A DNA stretch of 64,000 bases from contig OY970165.1 of NCBI GenBank assembly GCA_963706605.1, forward strand, positions 868,001-932,000, given 5' to 3'. This DNA comes from VRUE01 sp963706605 (GTDB lineage Bacteria > Actinomycetota > Thermoleophilia > Solirubrobacterales > 70-9). Below are positions 7,551 to 14,790 of this stretch, piece after piece (within the stretch, counting starts at the first letter, position 1; every line of letters starts with the position of its first letter). The translations under genes and the position numbers were made by a program. The notes under the pieces are model-generated. The model did no database searches. It worked only from the letters and a program-made list of their open reading frames with translations, and had not been told where the DNA came from.

Positions 7551-7728
7551 ACAGCCAAACGCAGCGCCGTAATGGCTAGCGATTGCTGAGCACCTTGCCG
7601 GATTTCTCTCGAATAGTGCGTATGGACGGGCGGGGCATAAGAAGCTAAGACTTGACAGACCGCTCAGGCGGGCAGAACTGCCTTTGGCCCAGGCTTTGCC
7701 TCCCATAGGGCTTAGGCCAGGGCGGATA

Positions 7729-7763
7729 GGTGCCCCGGTGGCCAAGGAGGCCATCGGGGCACC
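7729..7763. other. 15-bp stem hairpin upstream of the wHTH gene
   Basis: GGTGCCCCGGTGGCC pairs with GGCCATCGGGGCACC (one G-T pair) around a 5-base loop, followed by GCAAAAA. It lies in the 400-base gene-free stretch 7410-7814, about 50 bases before the GTG at 7815. It may attenuate or insulate that gene. Confidence 0.4.
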
Positions 7764-7814
7764 GCAAAAAGCAGAGACAGCCATGCGCGACATCGACAGC
7801 CCAAGGAGCGCTCA

Positions 7815-8111
7815 GTGACCTCGGCACCGGGCAGCCGGTCGCCGGAGGAACGAGACCGCTATGTCGAGAGCATGGTGCTCTTGGAGATCGTTGCCCTGCA
7901 CCCCGATCATCTGACAGTTGACGAGCTGCTGGTGAGGATGGAAGACGACCCCGGTGATATGGACAGACTCGCCATCCGGGATGCCATCGCTTCGCTCATG
8001 CGCTGCGGCTTGGTGCGCCTCACCGGGGAGATCATCGAACCGACTCATCCGGCCGTATGCATGACGGCGATCTTTGACCTGCTACCTGCTGGCGACCGGG
8101 CGAAGTCCTAA
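7815..8111 (+). CDS. Small winged-helix-like protein, 98 aa
   Basis: The GTG start has AAGGAG seven bases upstream. The protein reads as a compact winged helix: helix ERDRYVESMVLLEIVA, HLTVDELLVRM, a recognition-helix region RLAIRDAIASLMRCGLVRL, then a strand GEIIEPTHPA. It probably binds DNA. Its end overlaps the end of the convergent XRE gene by four bases. A similar pairing of short winged-helix and XRE genes occurs at the left edge of the window. Confidence 0.6.
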   Translation: MTSAPGSRSPEERDRYVESMVLLEIVALHPDHLTVDELLVRMEDDPGDMDRLAIRDAIASLMRCGLVRLTGEIIEPTHPAVCMTAIFDLLPAGDRAKS

Positions 8112-8455
8112 CGCTGCTTGCGATCCAAGGCCTGCCTGATGGCTTTTACGTCGCTGTCGATGGCATCGAGTTTGTCGAGCACCGCCTCCTCAAAGGACTG
8201 GCCGCTGCCCGATCGGCCGGCAGCTTGCAGCAGCTCGCTTGGATCAGCGTCAAGCGCCCCGGCAATGCGCTCAATGATCTCATCGGCTGGCGGGCCTTGA
8301 CTGCCCAGCTCGACGCGGGACAAGTTGGAAGCCGACATCGGAATGCGCGTGGCCAGCTGACCCAGGGTCAGGCCCTTGTCCCGGCGGCGTTTGCGGATCA
8401 GTGCGCCGAGTGCCAGCGCGCGGCTGGCCTCCTTGTCTCCTCTGGGGCTGGCCAT
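8108..8455 (-). CDS. XRE-family helix-turn-helix regulator, 115 aa
   Basis: Residues about 15-70 make a standard XRE domain: ALGALIRKRRRDKGLTLGQL, then IPMSASNLSRVELGSQGPP with the recognition helix, and IAGALDADPSELL. The C-terminal 40 residues (FEEAVLDKLDAIDSDVKAIR) look like a short coiled coil for dimerisation. Converges with the winged-helix gene at 7815. Likely a repressor of element functions. Confidence 0.85.
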   Translation of the reverse strand: MASPRGDKEASRALALGALIRKRRRDKGLTLGQLATRIPMSASNLSRVELGSQGPPADEIIERIAGALDADPSELLQAAGRSGSGQSFEEAVLDKLDAIDSDVKAIRQALDRKQR

Positions 8456-8634
8456 AGCCCCCTGCTACCTCTCAGACTGTAGGGAACCTTGCCGGTTCCC
8501 GCAAGAAGGGAGATAGCCCGCATATCCGGTATGCTGGCGGCCGCGTCTGGCCTGGCGTCAACCCAAAAGCGCTGTAACTCCCATAACTGGCCAGGCGCGT
8601 TCTTTTTTCACAGGCAGAGCGAAAGGCAGGGAGC

Positions 8635-10095
8635 ATGGAGCAAGGGGCGAGAGGTCATAGGGGCGTGCTGGCGGGCTTGGTGCTGGTGATCGGGGCGGTG
8701 GCGGCGGTGCTGCTGCTGGCGCTGCCGTCGACCTCGGCGCTGGCAGCCGGTGGCAAAAGCATCGCCACCGCTACGCCGGTGGCCTATGGCCAGCAGGAGT
8801 TCGGCAATACCGCTACCGACCAATTTCTCGAAGACAGTTGCGGTTTCGGTATCGACGCTTGGCGCAGCTACTGGAACCTGAACGTACTGGCGGGCGACGA
8901 ACTGACGATCGATTGGGAGGGGAGTCCCGGCACGGAACTCAAGCTCGTGGCTGTCGGCACTACGGACTTCACGTTCTTTCAGAAGGAACCCGTTGCCTCG
9001 CAATCGCTGTCGAGCAACGGCCACAGTGAGCTGAAGTACAAAGCACCGCAAACCGGCGTCATGCCGATGTACTTCCGGGTCTGCGACTTCTACGAAAGCG
9101 CCGCTGGTCCTTACGACTTCATGGCCACTGATCAGCATGCCCTGGTGGTTGGTCTCCAGCAGTACGCCCACATCAAAAGCACCACGACGCTCTGGGGCAC
9201 GGCCAGCCTGGCTGACGGCACGCCGGTACCCGATGGGCTGGTGTTCACGCTGACGGCCAGCTGGGGTACGCGCGGGCAGGCACAGTACCAGGCAGCCAGC
9301 GGCGGCGGGGCGCTGAGCTTTCCGCTGACGCTGCCGGTCTCCGCTCAAGGCCGGTTCGTGACTTTCACGATCACCAGAGCGGCTGACACCCAATACCAAG
9401 AAGCCAAAAGCGCGGGACTGAAAGTCAAGGTGGCGCTTCCCAAAAAGCCGGTGGTGCATCACCACCATCACCGGCGTCGACATCATCATCACCGGCACCA
9501 CCGACGTCAAAGCGCCCACGCGTCGGCAGATGTCGGCCCTGAACAGCAGTGCCTTGACGCGGCGTTGGCTCGGCCGGAACTTCTGCATACCATCACCATG
9601 CACCACGCCGGACTGCGACCACTGACGCCCCATCACTGGCACTCTCAAGGAACGTCCGGCTGGTTTCAGCTCCCGGCCCTACCAGAAGGCTGCGCCCCTG
9701 CCGTTGTCCGGGCGGTCGCGGGTCAGATTCAGATGCAGAAGCGAACTGACCGCCGAGTCTGGATCAACGTCGGGGCCAAGAATGGCAATCTGAACTGGAA
9801 GGGGCCTCAGTTTGTGAACCTATATGCGGGTCCTAACCATGCCTGGCCGGATTACGTCTTCAATGAATGCACAGGCGGCAAGGGCTGGTTGAAAGTCCGG
9901 GGGGTCCTGAATGTCAAGGCGAAGGACGGCGGCAGCCATGACGTGCTGGACGAAAGGCGCTACACGTTTCCGGCTGTAGTACATGGCAGTTGCCAACTGG
10001 CGCGCACCAGCAAACGGGAGACTGCCCACTACAAAGAGGAATGGGGCGACGAAGGTTCGGGGACGCTGGGGGAGTGGCCAAAACAGAGCCGGTAG
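8635..10095 (+). CDS. Secreted or membrane-anchored protein with histidine-rich linker
   Basis: The 486-residue protein has an N-terminal hydrophobic signal/anchor (VLAGLVLVIGAVAAVLLLALPS, about 12-32) followed by AAGGKSIATATP. Residues about 35-175 look like an all-beta domain resembling bacterial pre-peptidase-type ligand domains, and 185-275 like an Ig-type domain. A striking run of histidine and arginine (HHHHHRRRHHHHRHHRR, about 281-297) follows, then a C-terminal domain with paired cysteines. Histidine clusters can bind metal ions. No catalytic motif seen. It is cargo of the element, possibly surface-exposed and acting in adhesion or metal capture. Confidence 0.7.
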   Translation: MEQGARGHRGVLAGLVLVIGAVAAVLLLALPSTSALAAGGKSIATATPVAYGQQEFGNTATDQFLEDSCGFGIDAWRSYWNLNVLAGDELTIDWEGSPGTELKLVAVGTTDFTFFQKEPVASQSLSSNGHSELKYKAPQTGVMPMYFRVCDFYESAAGPYDFMATDQHALVVGLQQYAHIKSTTTLWGTASLADGTPVPDGLVFTLTASWGTRGQAQYQAASGGGALSFPLTLPVSAQGRFVTFTITRAADTQYQEAKSAGLKVKVALPKKPVVHHHHHRRRHHHHRHHRRQSAHASADVGPEQQCLDAALARPELLHTITMHHAGLRPLTPHHWHSQGTSGWFQLPALPEGCAPAVVRAVAGQIQMQKRTDRRVWINVGAKNGNLNWKGPQFVNLYAGPNHAWPDYVFNECTGGKGWLKVRGVLNVKAKDGGSHDVLDERRYTFPAVVHGSCQLARTSKRETAHYKEEWGDEGSGTLGEWPKQSR

Positions 10096-10271
10096 CGGGT
10101 CGACGGCGAGGGGAGGCGCGTGAAGGGCAAGCGGCACCGAGGCAAGTAAAACGTCGTAGTTCGTTAAGCAGCCGACATATCGCCGGAACAGCACATATAT
10201 TGCCCGCGTCGTGGGAGACACCAGTCCGTACCTATTGGGAGGCAAGCTATCGGCGCTTGGGGTGAGGCGAA

Positions 10272-11885
10272 ATGACGATCTCACCGGTTGAGCTAGGTCG
10301 TCTCGCAATCATGCAGCGTGCACCACTCCATTTCGTCGAGCGTCGAGTTGAGCATCTCGACCTTCCCGACGACTATCACTATGGCGTCAGGGTGATCCAG
10401 CAGTTTGTGGCGCCTTATCACGGAGAACAATCCAAGACTGCTTCAGAGCGGGAACTTCTTGTTCCTTTGGGCCAGTTCTCCAAGGATCGCATGCCGGATC
10501 TACGTACGCTCGGTCCCGATGGGTCAATTCTCCCATTGTTGAGTCGCTCGGACAGAGGAGCTGTCGGTGCCGCGCTGTTCGCCGCCCGGTGGGCAAACCT
10601 ATTTTTCGATGAACTCTCTGACGCCACTCAAAAAAACGCCAAAAAGATATGGGATCTAGTCGGACTGAGCGTCGCAGAGGTAGTCATAGGCTCCAAGCGT
10701 CAATCCGAGGTCGCAATTTTTCGTTTGGAACGCACCTTAGATCGATGGAGTCGCGCACCTAAATTTGTCCCCGAGCTTCGGCAATCTGTACTCGCCCTTC
10801 TATCTACCGAACAATTTTGGATAGATATCTACGCTCTAGCCGAAACTCGCCTTCTCGTTGCGAGGCTTCAGGGTGTACCAGGTCGCACCTATGCCGTGAC
10901 TGTCGAGTACACCGAGCGTTTCCATTACCGTGGATACGCCAAATCTTCTATCAGCGGGCTGGTGCGTAAGGGATTGGCCTGGCTCGGGCTTATTAGCCTC
11001 CCTATTGCCCGTTCCGTAGCAAATCTTGGTCAAGCAACGTCTCTTTGGATTGTTCAGTCAATACCAGAGGGCGTTGAGCCGCTTCGCTACTACTGGAAAA
11101 GAGAGCGCAACAGCACTCGGCCAACCGATCCTGTGTCTGTCGATATCACTCGGGCGGTAGCGGCGAAACATCAGAAGCCAGGTGAGCAGCCAGAAAAAGA
11201 TCTCTTGCTGCTGGATGTTCAGATCTCTCCCTCGACGGCTATGGTGGCAACGATTGGATTGGCGCTTCTACTGCTTGTTGTTGCTACCTATGTTTACCAA
11301 GCCCTTCCTGAGATCACCACCCGAACCCCTTCTGGCGACCATCATCTATTTGCAAGCCTAAGGAGGATCTCCACCGCTCAGACTCCCGACGAGGATCGCA
11401 CCATTCTTGTCGGGCTTGGAAGTATCTTTGCGGCGGTGCCGGCTGGTATAGCTGGAGCGCTTGCCTATGGTGGCCAAACCTTTGTCCGACGTGCAAGTCG
11501 CGGCCCGCGGACGTTATTGGCCATTCTGTCTGTTCAGGCGGCCTTTTTCGCCGTAGTAGTTAGCCTTAAGAACCTTGGCGGTCTAGCCGAAACTACGGCA
11601 TATGTGCTGTCGATTTACAGCCTAGTAGTTATTGGGGTCTTCCTATTTATTCAATTTGGGCCTCGCTGGCGGAAGAACGAACGTTCGCGGAAAAAGTCCG
11701 CGACGATGCCTGCATCGCCAATCGACTGCCACAAGAAGCAAGTCCGAGATGCGCTGATTTGGCTAGCTTTCTGGACGATCTTGGTATTAGTTTTTGCGCG
11801 TTCTCAGGCTGTTTTGCAAGAAAAGCATTTCTTTTCCGGGGAATTTCCGGATAACGTCTGGCGTGCTTGGTGGTCCTGGTTTTGA
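10272..11885 (+). CDS. Multi-pass membrane protein of unknown function, AT-richer cargo
   Basis: The 537-residue protein has a soluble N-terminal half (about 1-315) and a C-terminal membrane domain with five likely segments near 322-344, 377-399, 412-431, 442-461 and 494-509. A moderately hydrophobic patch near 232-258 may touch the membrane. No known family was recognised. The gene is visibly AT-richer and uses different codons from its neighbours, indicating recent acquisition. It starts after GGTGAGG and is followed 74 bases later by a small acidic protein gene. Membrane effectors of phage-defence or competition systems often have this layout, but this is only an analogy. Confidence 0.65.
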   Translation: MTISPVELGRLAIMQRAPLHFVERRVEHLDLPDDYHYGVRVIQQFVAPYHGEQSKTASERELLVPLGQFSKDRMPDLRTLGPDGSILPLLSRSDRGAVGAALFAARWANLFFDELSDATQKNAKKIWDLVGLSVAEVVIGSKRQSEVAIFRLERTLDRWSRAPKFVPELRQSVLALLSTEQFWIDIYALAETRLLVARLQGVPGRTYAVTVEYTERFHYRGYAKSSISGLVRKGLAWLGLISLPIARSVANLGQATSLWIVQSIPEGVEPLRYYWKRERNSTRPTDPVSVDITRAVAAKHQKPGEQPEKDLLLLDVQISPSTAMVATIGLALLLLVVATYVYQALPEITTRTPSGDHHLFASLRRISTAQTPDEDRTILVGLGSIFAAVPAGIAGALAYGGQTFVRRASRGPRTLLAILSVQAAFFAVVVSLKNLGGLAETTAYVLSIYSLVVIGVFLFIQFGPRWRKNERSRKKSATMPASPIDCHKKQVRDALIWLAFWTILVLVFARSQAVLQEKHFFSGEFPDNVWRAWWSWF

Positions 11886-11959
11886 TCATGAAAGGTTGAT
11901 CAATTTGCGAAAACATGAGAAAATGACTGTCATGAACACATGGTTATTTGGAGCATTGC

Positions 11960-12367
11960 ATGCGCCTTCCTTTTGAATTTGGAAGATCCCGAAATCGGGA
12001 TCTCGGAGAGATAACCGACATCGCGGCAGACGCGGGAGGTGATCAGGAGCTGCCTGATGAGGAAGTCCCTTCGGTAGAGTCACCGCACATTGCACTTCTA
12101 CGCAATAGTAGGGGTGGGCCGTACTACCTTACGCCCGACAGTGCCGAACCCCTTCCGACCGGCATGTGGTCCGAGCTCGATCCAACAATCGTGGAGAGAG
12201 AGGCGACAAGGATCAATGAGGTTCTGGACCAGGATGAGTGGGAGGGAGGTCAATTGCCATCAGATCTTCGTGACTTTCTTTTGTCCGATGGCGCAGTCGG
12301 CCAAAAGTTACTTGAGCTTCTTGAGGGAGGCTCCAACAAGTCGCCTGACGCTTCACTGGAAGTCTAA
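11960..12367 (+). CDS. Small acidic hypothetical protein, 135 aa
   Basis: The ATG at 11960 is preferred because GGAG precedes it by six bases; a TTG four codons upstream is possible. The protein is rich in Asp/Glu and leucine, with no cysteine cluster, signal or membrane segment. The middle reads SPHIALLRNSRGGPYYLTP and the end is helical (SDLRDFLLSDGAVGQKLLELLE). It follows the 537-residue membrane protein on the same strand in the same AT-rich patch, so the two probably form one cargo operon and may interact. Confidence 0.55.
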   Translation: MRLPFEFGRSRNRDLGEITDIAADAGGDQELPDEEVPSVESPHIALLRNSRGGPYYLTPDSAEPLPTGMWSELDPTIVEREATRINEVLDQDEWEGGQLPSDLRDFLLSDGAVGQKLLELLEGGSNKSPDASLEV

Positions 12368-12401
12368 GGTGCAAAAGTTGGCTGCGAATGGAGATGGTTA
12401 C

Positions 12402-13097
12402 CTAGATGGCACTCTTTTCTCTTATTGAGACCAGCACATCCAGCCCCAACTGGTAGTCCTCCGGAAAGCACAGGGCGACAGCGTCGCCCTCCAGTGTCTT
12501 CACCATCTTGAAGTAGGCGATGCTGGTGCAGTCATAGCTTGGCGCTCGCAACTTGGCTGAGATGGTCGCCACCTTGCCGGGTTTGGTGTCCGGTATCGGG
12601 ATGTAGCGCTCCGACGTAATCAGGCCGGGGCCGGTCAGCGGCCCCTGCCGTTCCAGCTGCCGCCCCACCCAAGGCACCTTTCCGCTATTGCGAATCCGCC
12701 ACTGCTTCTCGAACCACTCCCCCGGCTGCATGGCCGTGCCGTGCGGAATGGTGTCGCCCACAAACACTGAAGCATCCCCCGGCTCGGCGTGCACCAGTTG
12801 GGGCCGATGCCCGCCGGAGCGCCGCCGCTCCTGCTCAGCGGCATGCTCGACTACCTCAAAGAGGGACAACAACAGGCCATCGCCCCCCAAACGCTCCTCA
12901 TAGAACTGCACCAGCTCCCGGCTGGGCTTGGCAGCGCCGCGCTCCACCCGTGAAATGTGGCTGGGGCTACAGCCGAACTCCTTTGCCAGTTCGGCTCCAC
13001 TGACTCGGGCCACCCGCCGCAGCGCCCTCATCGTCCATCCCAGCACTGCTTTGGGCTGACGCGGGTCTAGCTCTGGTGGCTCCAACGGGCGGGGCAT
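12402..13097 (-). CDS. XRE regulator fused to an NBR1-type Ig-like domain
   Basis: Residues about 15-75 are an XRE helix-turn-helix (RRVARVSGAELAKEFGCSPS, then HISRVERGAAKPSRELVQFY). Residues about 110-225 match the bacterial Ig-like domain known from next-to-BRCA1 (NBR1): FVGDTIPHGTAMQPGEWFEK, WRIRNSGKVPWVGR, and closing beta strands. This HTH-Ig fusion is known from actinobacteria; the domain's partner or ligand in bacteria is unclear. The gene is divergent from the transfer operon starting at 13210, with about 110 bases between, and is the best candidate for its regulator. Confidence 0.8.
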   Translation of the reverse strand: MPRPLEPPELDPRQPKAVLGWTMRALRRVARVSGAELAKEFGCSPSHISRVERGAAKPSRELVQFYEERLGGDGLLLSLFEVVEHAAEQERRRSGGHRPQLVHAEPGDASVFVGDTIPHGTAMQPGEWFEKQWRIRNSGKVPWVGRQLERQGPLTGPGLITSERYIPIPDTKPGKVATISAKLRAPSYDCTSIAYFKMVKTLEGDAVALCFPEDYQLGLDVLVSIREKSAI

Positions 13098-13209
13098 TGC
13101 CGCCGAAATATTGCAGCTTGGTCAATAACTCCGGCTGTGCTCATGCTCTCCCAAGTTGTCCCCTCCAAGAGTCAGACAGCGGGGACGAAACTCATAGAGA
13201 AGAGAGCCA

Positions 13210-13488
13210 ATGACCCCACCCCGCATATGTCCGACGCCTCCCGACTGCCCCCTCTACACCCGGCGCCTCGACTATGGCGTCGACGAGCCGCTGCGCCGGG
13301 CCGTCCTGAGCGAACAACGTCGCCCCAGCATGGCCGAACTGGTTTGGACGGACTTCAACCGGCAGTACCGGCGGCCGGAAGGTTCGTCACTGCCCACCCG
13401 TCCGGAGCCGCAGCGCCCCATGCTGCCGGTGGCTGCCGACCCGTTGCCCTTGCCGATCTCCGACTTCCAGAAAGGAAGCCGCCAATGA
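13210..13488 (+). CDS. Hypothetical protein, 92 aa, first gene of the transfer operon
   Basis: The protein is proline- and arginine-rich (TPPRICPTPPDCPLYTRR at the start) with one helical patch ELVWTDFNRQYRRPE. No family recognised. Its stop overlaps the next ATG as ATGA at 13485, the first of a chain of overlapping starts that runs to 14319. It is the likely operon leader facing away from the XRE-NBR1 gene. Confidence 0.55.
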   Translation: MTPPRICPTPPDCPLYTRRLDYGVDEPLRRAVLSEQRRPSMAELVWTDFNRQYRRPEGSSLPTRPEPQRPMLPVAADPLPLPISDFQKGSRQ

Positions 13489-13802
13489 CTGAACTGCCGG
13501 TGCCCTGGTCGGCTGCCGGGGAATCCAGACAGGTGGCTCGTGCCGCCAAAGCATTGGAGCGAACCGAGCTGGAGATCTACCACCACCAGCTGGCCGCCCG
13601 CTTTGCCAGTGAGTGCGACCAGATTGATGCCCGTGCCATTGCCGAGGTCACGCGGGCGGCGCTGGAAGAAGAGATGAGCGTGCTGGACTGGGGCCTTCAG
13701 GAAGCCGCTGGCAGCCGGGCCAAAGCTGAGCTGGTATCGCGCATGGTGAGTATGCAGAGCAAAATAGATTCGGCGCGAATCGCCAGAAGGTTCGGGGGGT
13801 GA
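13485..13802 (+). CDS. Small helical protein, 105 aa
   Basis: Starts at the ATG that overlaps the previous stop, after AAAGGAAG. From about residue 18 it is almost entirely helical, with heptad-like spacing (AKALERTELEIYHHQLAARF, then SVLDWGLQEAAGSRAKAELV), suggesting a coiled coil. No signal or membrane segment. Possible scaffold or DNA-transfer accessory protein. Its TGA overlaps the next GTG. Confidence 0.6.
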   Translation: MTELPVPWSAAGESRQVARAAKALERTELEIYHHQLAARFASECDQIDARAIAEVTRAALEEEMSVLDWGLQEAAGSRAKAELVSRMVSMQSKIDSARIARRFGG

Positions 13803-14083
13803 CAACCATGTTCCACACCGTTGTCTTACTCGTCGTCCACCTAGGCCCCGGCCTGATGGCCGGTGCGCTGGCCGGAGGCGTTACGGCCCGCTGGCTGCAC
13901 GGTCGACGGAATTCCCCGACCCAACCCAAACCGTTGCCGCCTGATGCCCGCCTTGCTTCCGACATCGACCGCACCGCTACCGATTGGGCACACCGTCAAG
14001 GTCGACCGGAGGCTGCCGGGCTGCTGGCCGACAAGCTGCATCTGCTCCACCGTCTTGGCAGCCGCCGGGGGTGGCTCCGGTGA
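13799..14083 (+). CDS. Small membrane-anchored protein, 94 aa
   Basis: GTG at 13799 overlaps the previous stop; an ATG three codons on is an alternative. One N-terminal transmembrane segment (VVLLVVHLGPGLMAGALAGG, about 7-27) is followed by a basic and then acidic soluble tail with LADKLHLLHRLG. Its stop overlaps the next GTG. In transfer operons, such one-pass proteins often bridge the coupling ATPase and the membrane; here that is inference from position. Confidence 0.55.
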   Translation: MTTMFHTVVLLVVHLGPGLMAGALAGGVTARWLHGRRNSPTQPKPLPPDARLASDIDRTATDWAHRQGRPEAAGLLADKLHLLHRLGSRRGWLR

Positions 14084-14319
14084 TTGCCGCCCTGCTGGTG
14101 CTGATCGTCTGCGGCTTGGCGGCATATCTCATCTGGCAGACCAGCGAGCAGCCACCGTCCGCTGTCGATCCGGAGGCGGCCCTGCGGGCGGCGGCCGAAC
14201 TGCATGCCATCCGCCGCCGTCTCGACGTGGAGCAGCTTCAGCATGAACAGCGCTGGGATGCCCGTCGGCTCAAGCGGGAGCTGGCCGAAACCTTGGGTGC
14301 CAACCATGACGCCCCCTAA
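14080..14319 (+). CDS. Small membrane-anchored protein with coiled-coil tail, 79 aa
   Basis: It starts at a GTG that overlaps the previous TGA. An N-terminal transmembrane helix (IAALLVLIVCGLAAYLIW) leads to a charged helix DVEQLQHEQRWDARRLKREL, likely cytoplasmic. Its end overlaps the start of the next gene by 14 bases. No family recognised. Confidence 0.55.
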   Translation: MIAALLVLIVCGLAAYLIWQTSEQPPSAVDPEAALRAAAELHAIRRRLDVEQLQHEQRWDARRLKRELAETLGANHDAP

Positions 14320-14485
14320 ATCTGCCGGTAGCACGGCCGTGGCCATCGCCGTCGCGGCCCTGATGCTGGCAGCCGTTGCCCCCATGCTCATTGCGCTCTT
14401 TGGTGCGCTCCTGCCCTTGGTGATCGTGCTGGCCATTGCGCTCATCGCCGTGCGTCTGGTCTTTGTCCACACCCGGCGCTGGTGA
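14306..14485 (+). CDS. Very hydrophobic small membrane protein, 59 aa
   Basis: It begins MTPPKSAGS and continues as two near-adjacent transmembrane stretches (VAIAVAALMLAAVAPMLIAL, then ALLPLVIVLAIALIAVRLVF) ending HTRRW. It overlaps the previous gene by 14 bases, so translation is probably coupled. Likely a membrane component of the transfer module; unknown family. Confidence 0.5.
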   Translation: MTPPKSAGSTAVAIAVAALMLAAVAPMLIALFGALLPLVIVLAIALIAVRLVFVHTRRW

Positions 14486-14495
14486 GGGTTCGGTG

Positions 14496-14621
14496 ATGAG
14501 TGGGAATTGTCAATTTCACGTCTTGACCGGGCAACTTAACGCGGGAGACAATGGAGGGTTACGTCTGAACCCAAGCCCTCGCCTTGTCACCGAAAACGTG
14601 ACCACCAATGGCAAGGAATGA
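14496..14621 (+). CDS. Doubtful small gene, 41 aa
   Basis: A short frame (MSGNCQFHVLTGQLNAG...) follows the membrane peptide by ten bases and has a weak GAGGG upstream. It has no hydrophobic or charged pattern typical of the neighbours. It fills the only gap in the small-gene chain, which is the only reason to list it. Confidence 0.25.
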   Translation: MSGNCQFHVLTGQLNAGDNGGLRLNPSPRLVTENVTTNGKE

Positions 14622-14634
14622 AGGGAGGTTTCAC

Positions 14635-14790
14635 ATGCCAAAGAGACAAAAACAATCAAGTAAAAAACGACTGACCAGAGTGTCGGTCGAAGCAGAGCAA
14701 CGCGATGAAATCGACTGGGATCGCTTCGCTTGGGCGCTGCTCCAATACTGCCGCCTGAAAATCGAGGCGGGGGAAGACAGCGCGCCATGA
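14635..14790 (+). CDS. Small basic-then-acidic protein, 51 aa, coupled to the transfer ATPase
   Basis: The ATG at 14635 has a clear GGGAGG eight bases upstream. The N-terminus is very basic (KRQKQSSKKRLTR) and the rest holds a helix IDWDRFAWALLQYCRLKIEA. Its TGA overlaps the ATG of the coupling ATPase (ATGA at 14787-14790), so translation is probably coupled. The basic tail could bind DNA and present it to the ATPase. Confidence 0.65.
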   Translation: MPKRQKQSSKKRLTRVSVEAEQRDEIDWDRFAWALLQYCRLKIEAGEDSAP

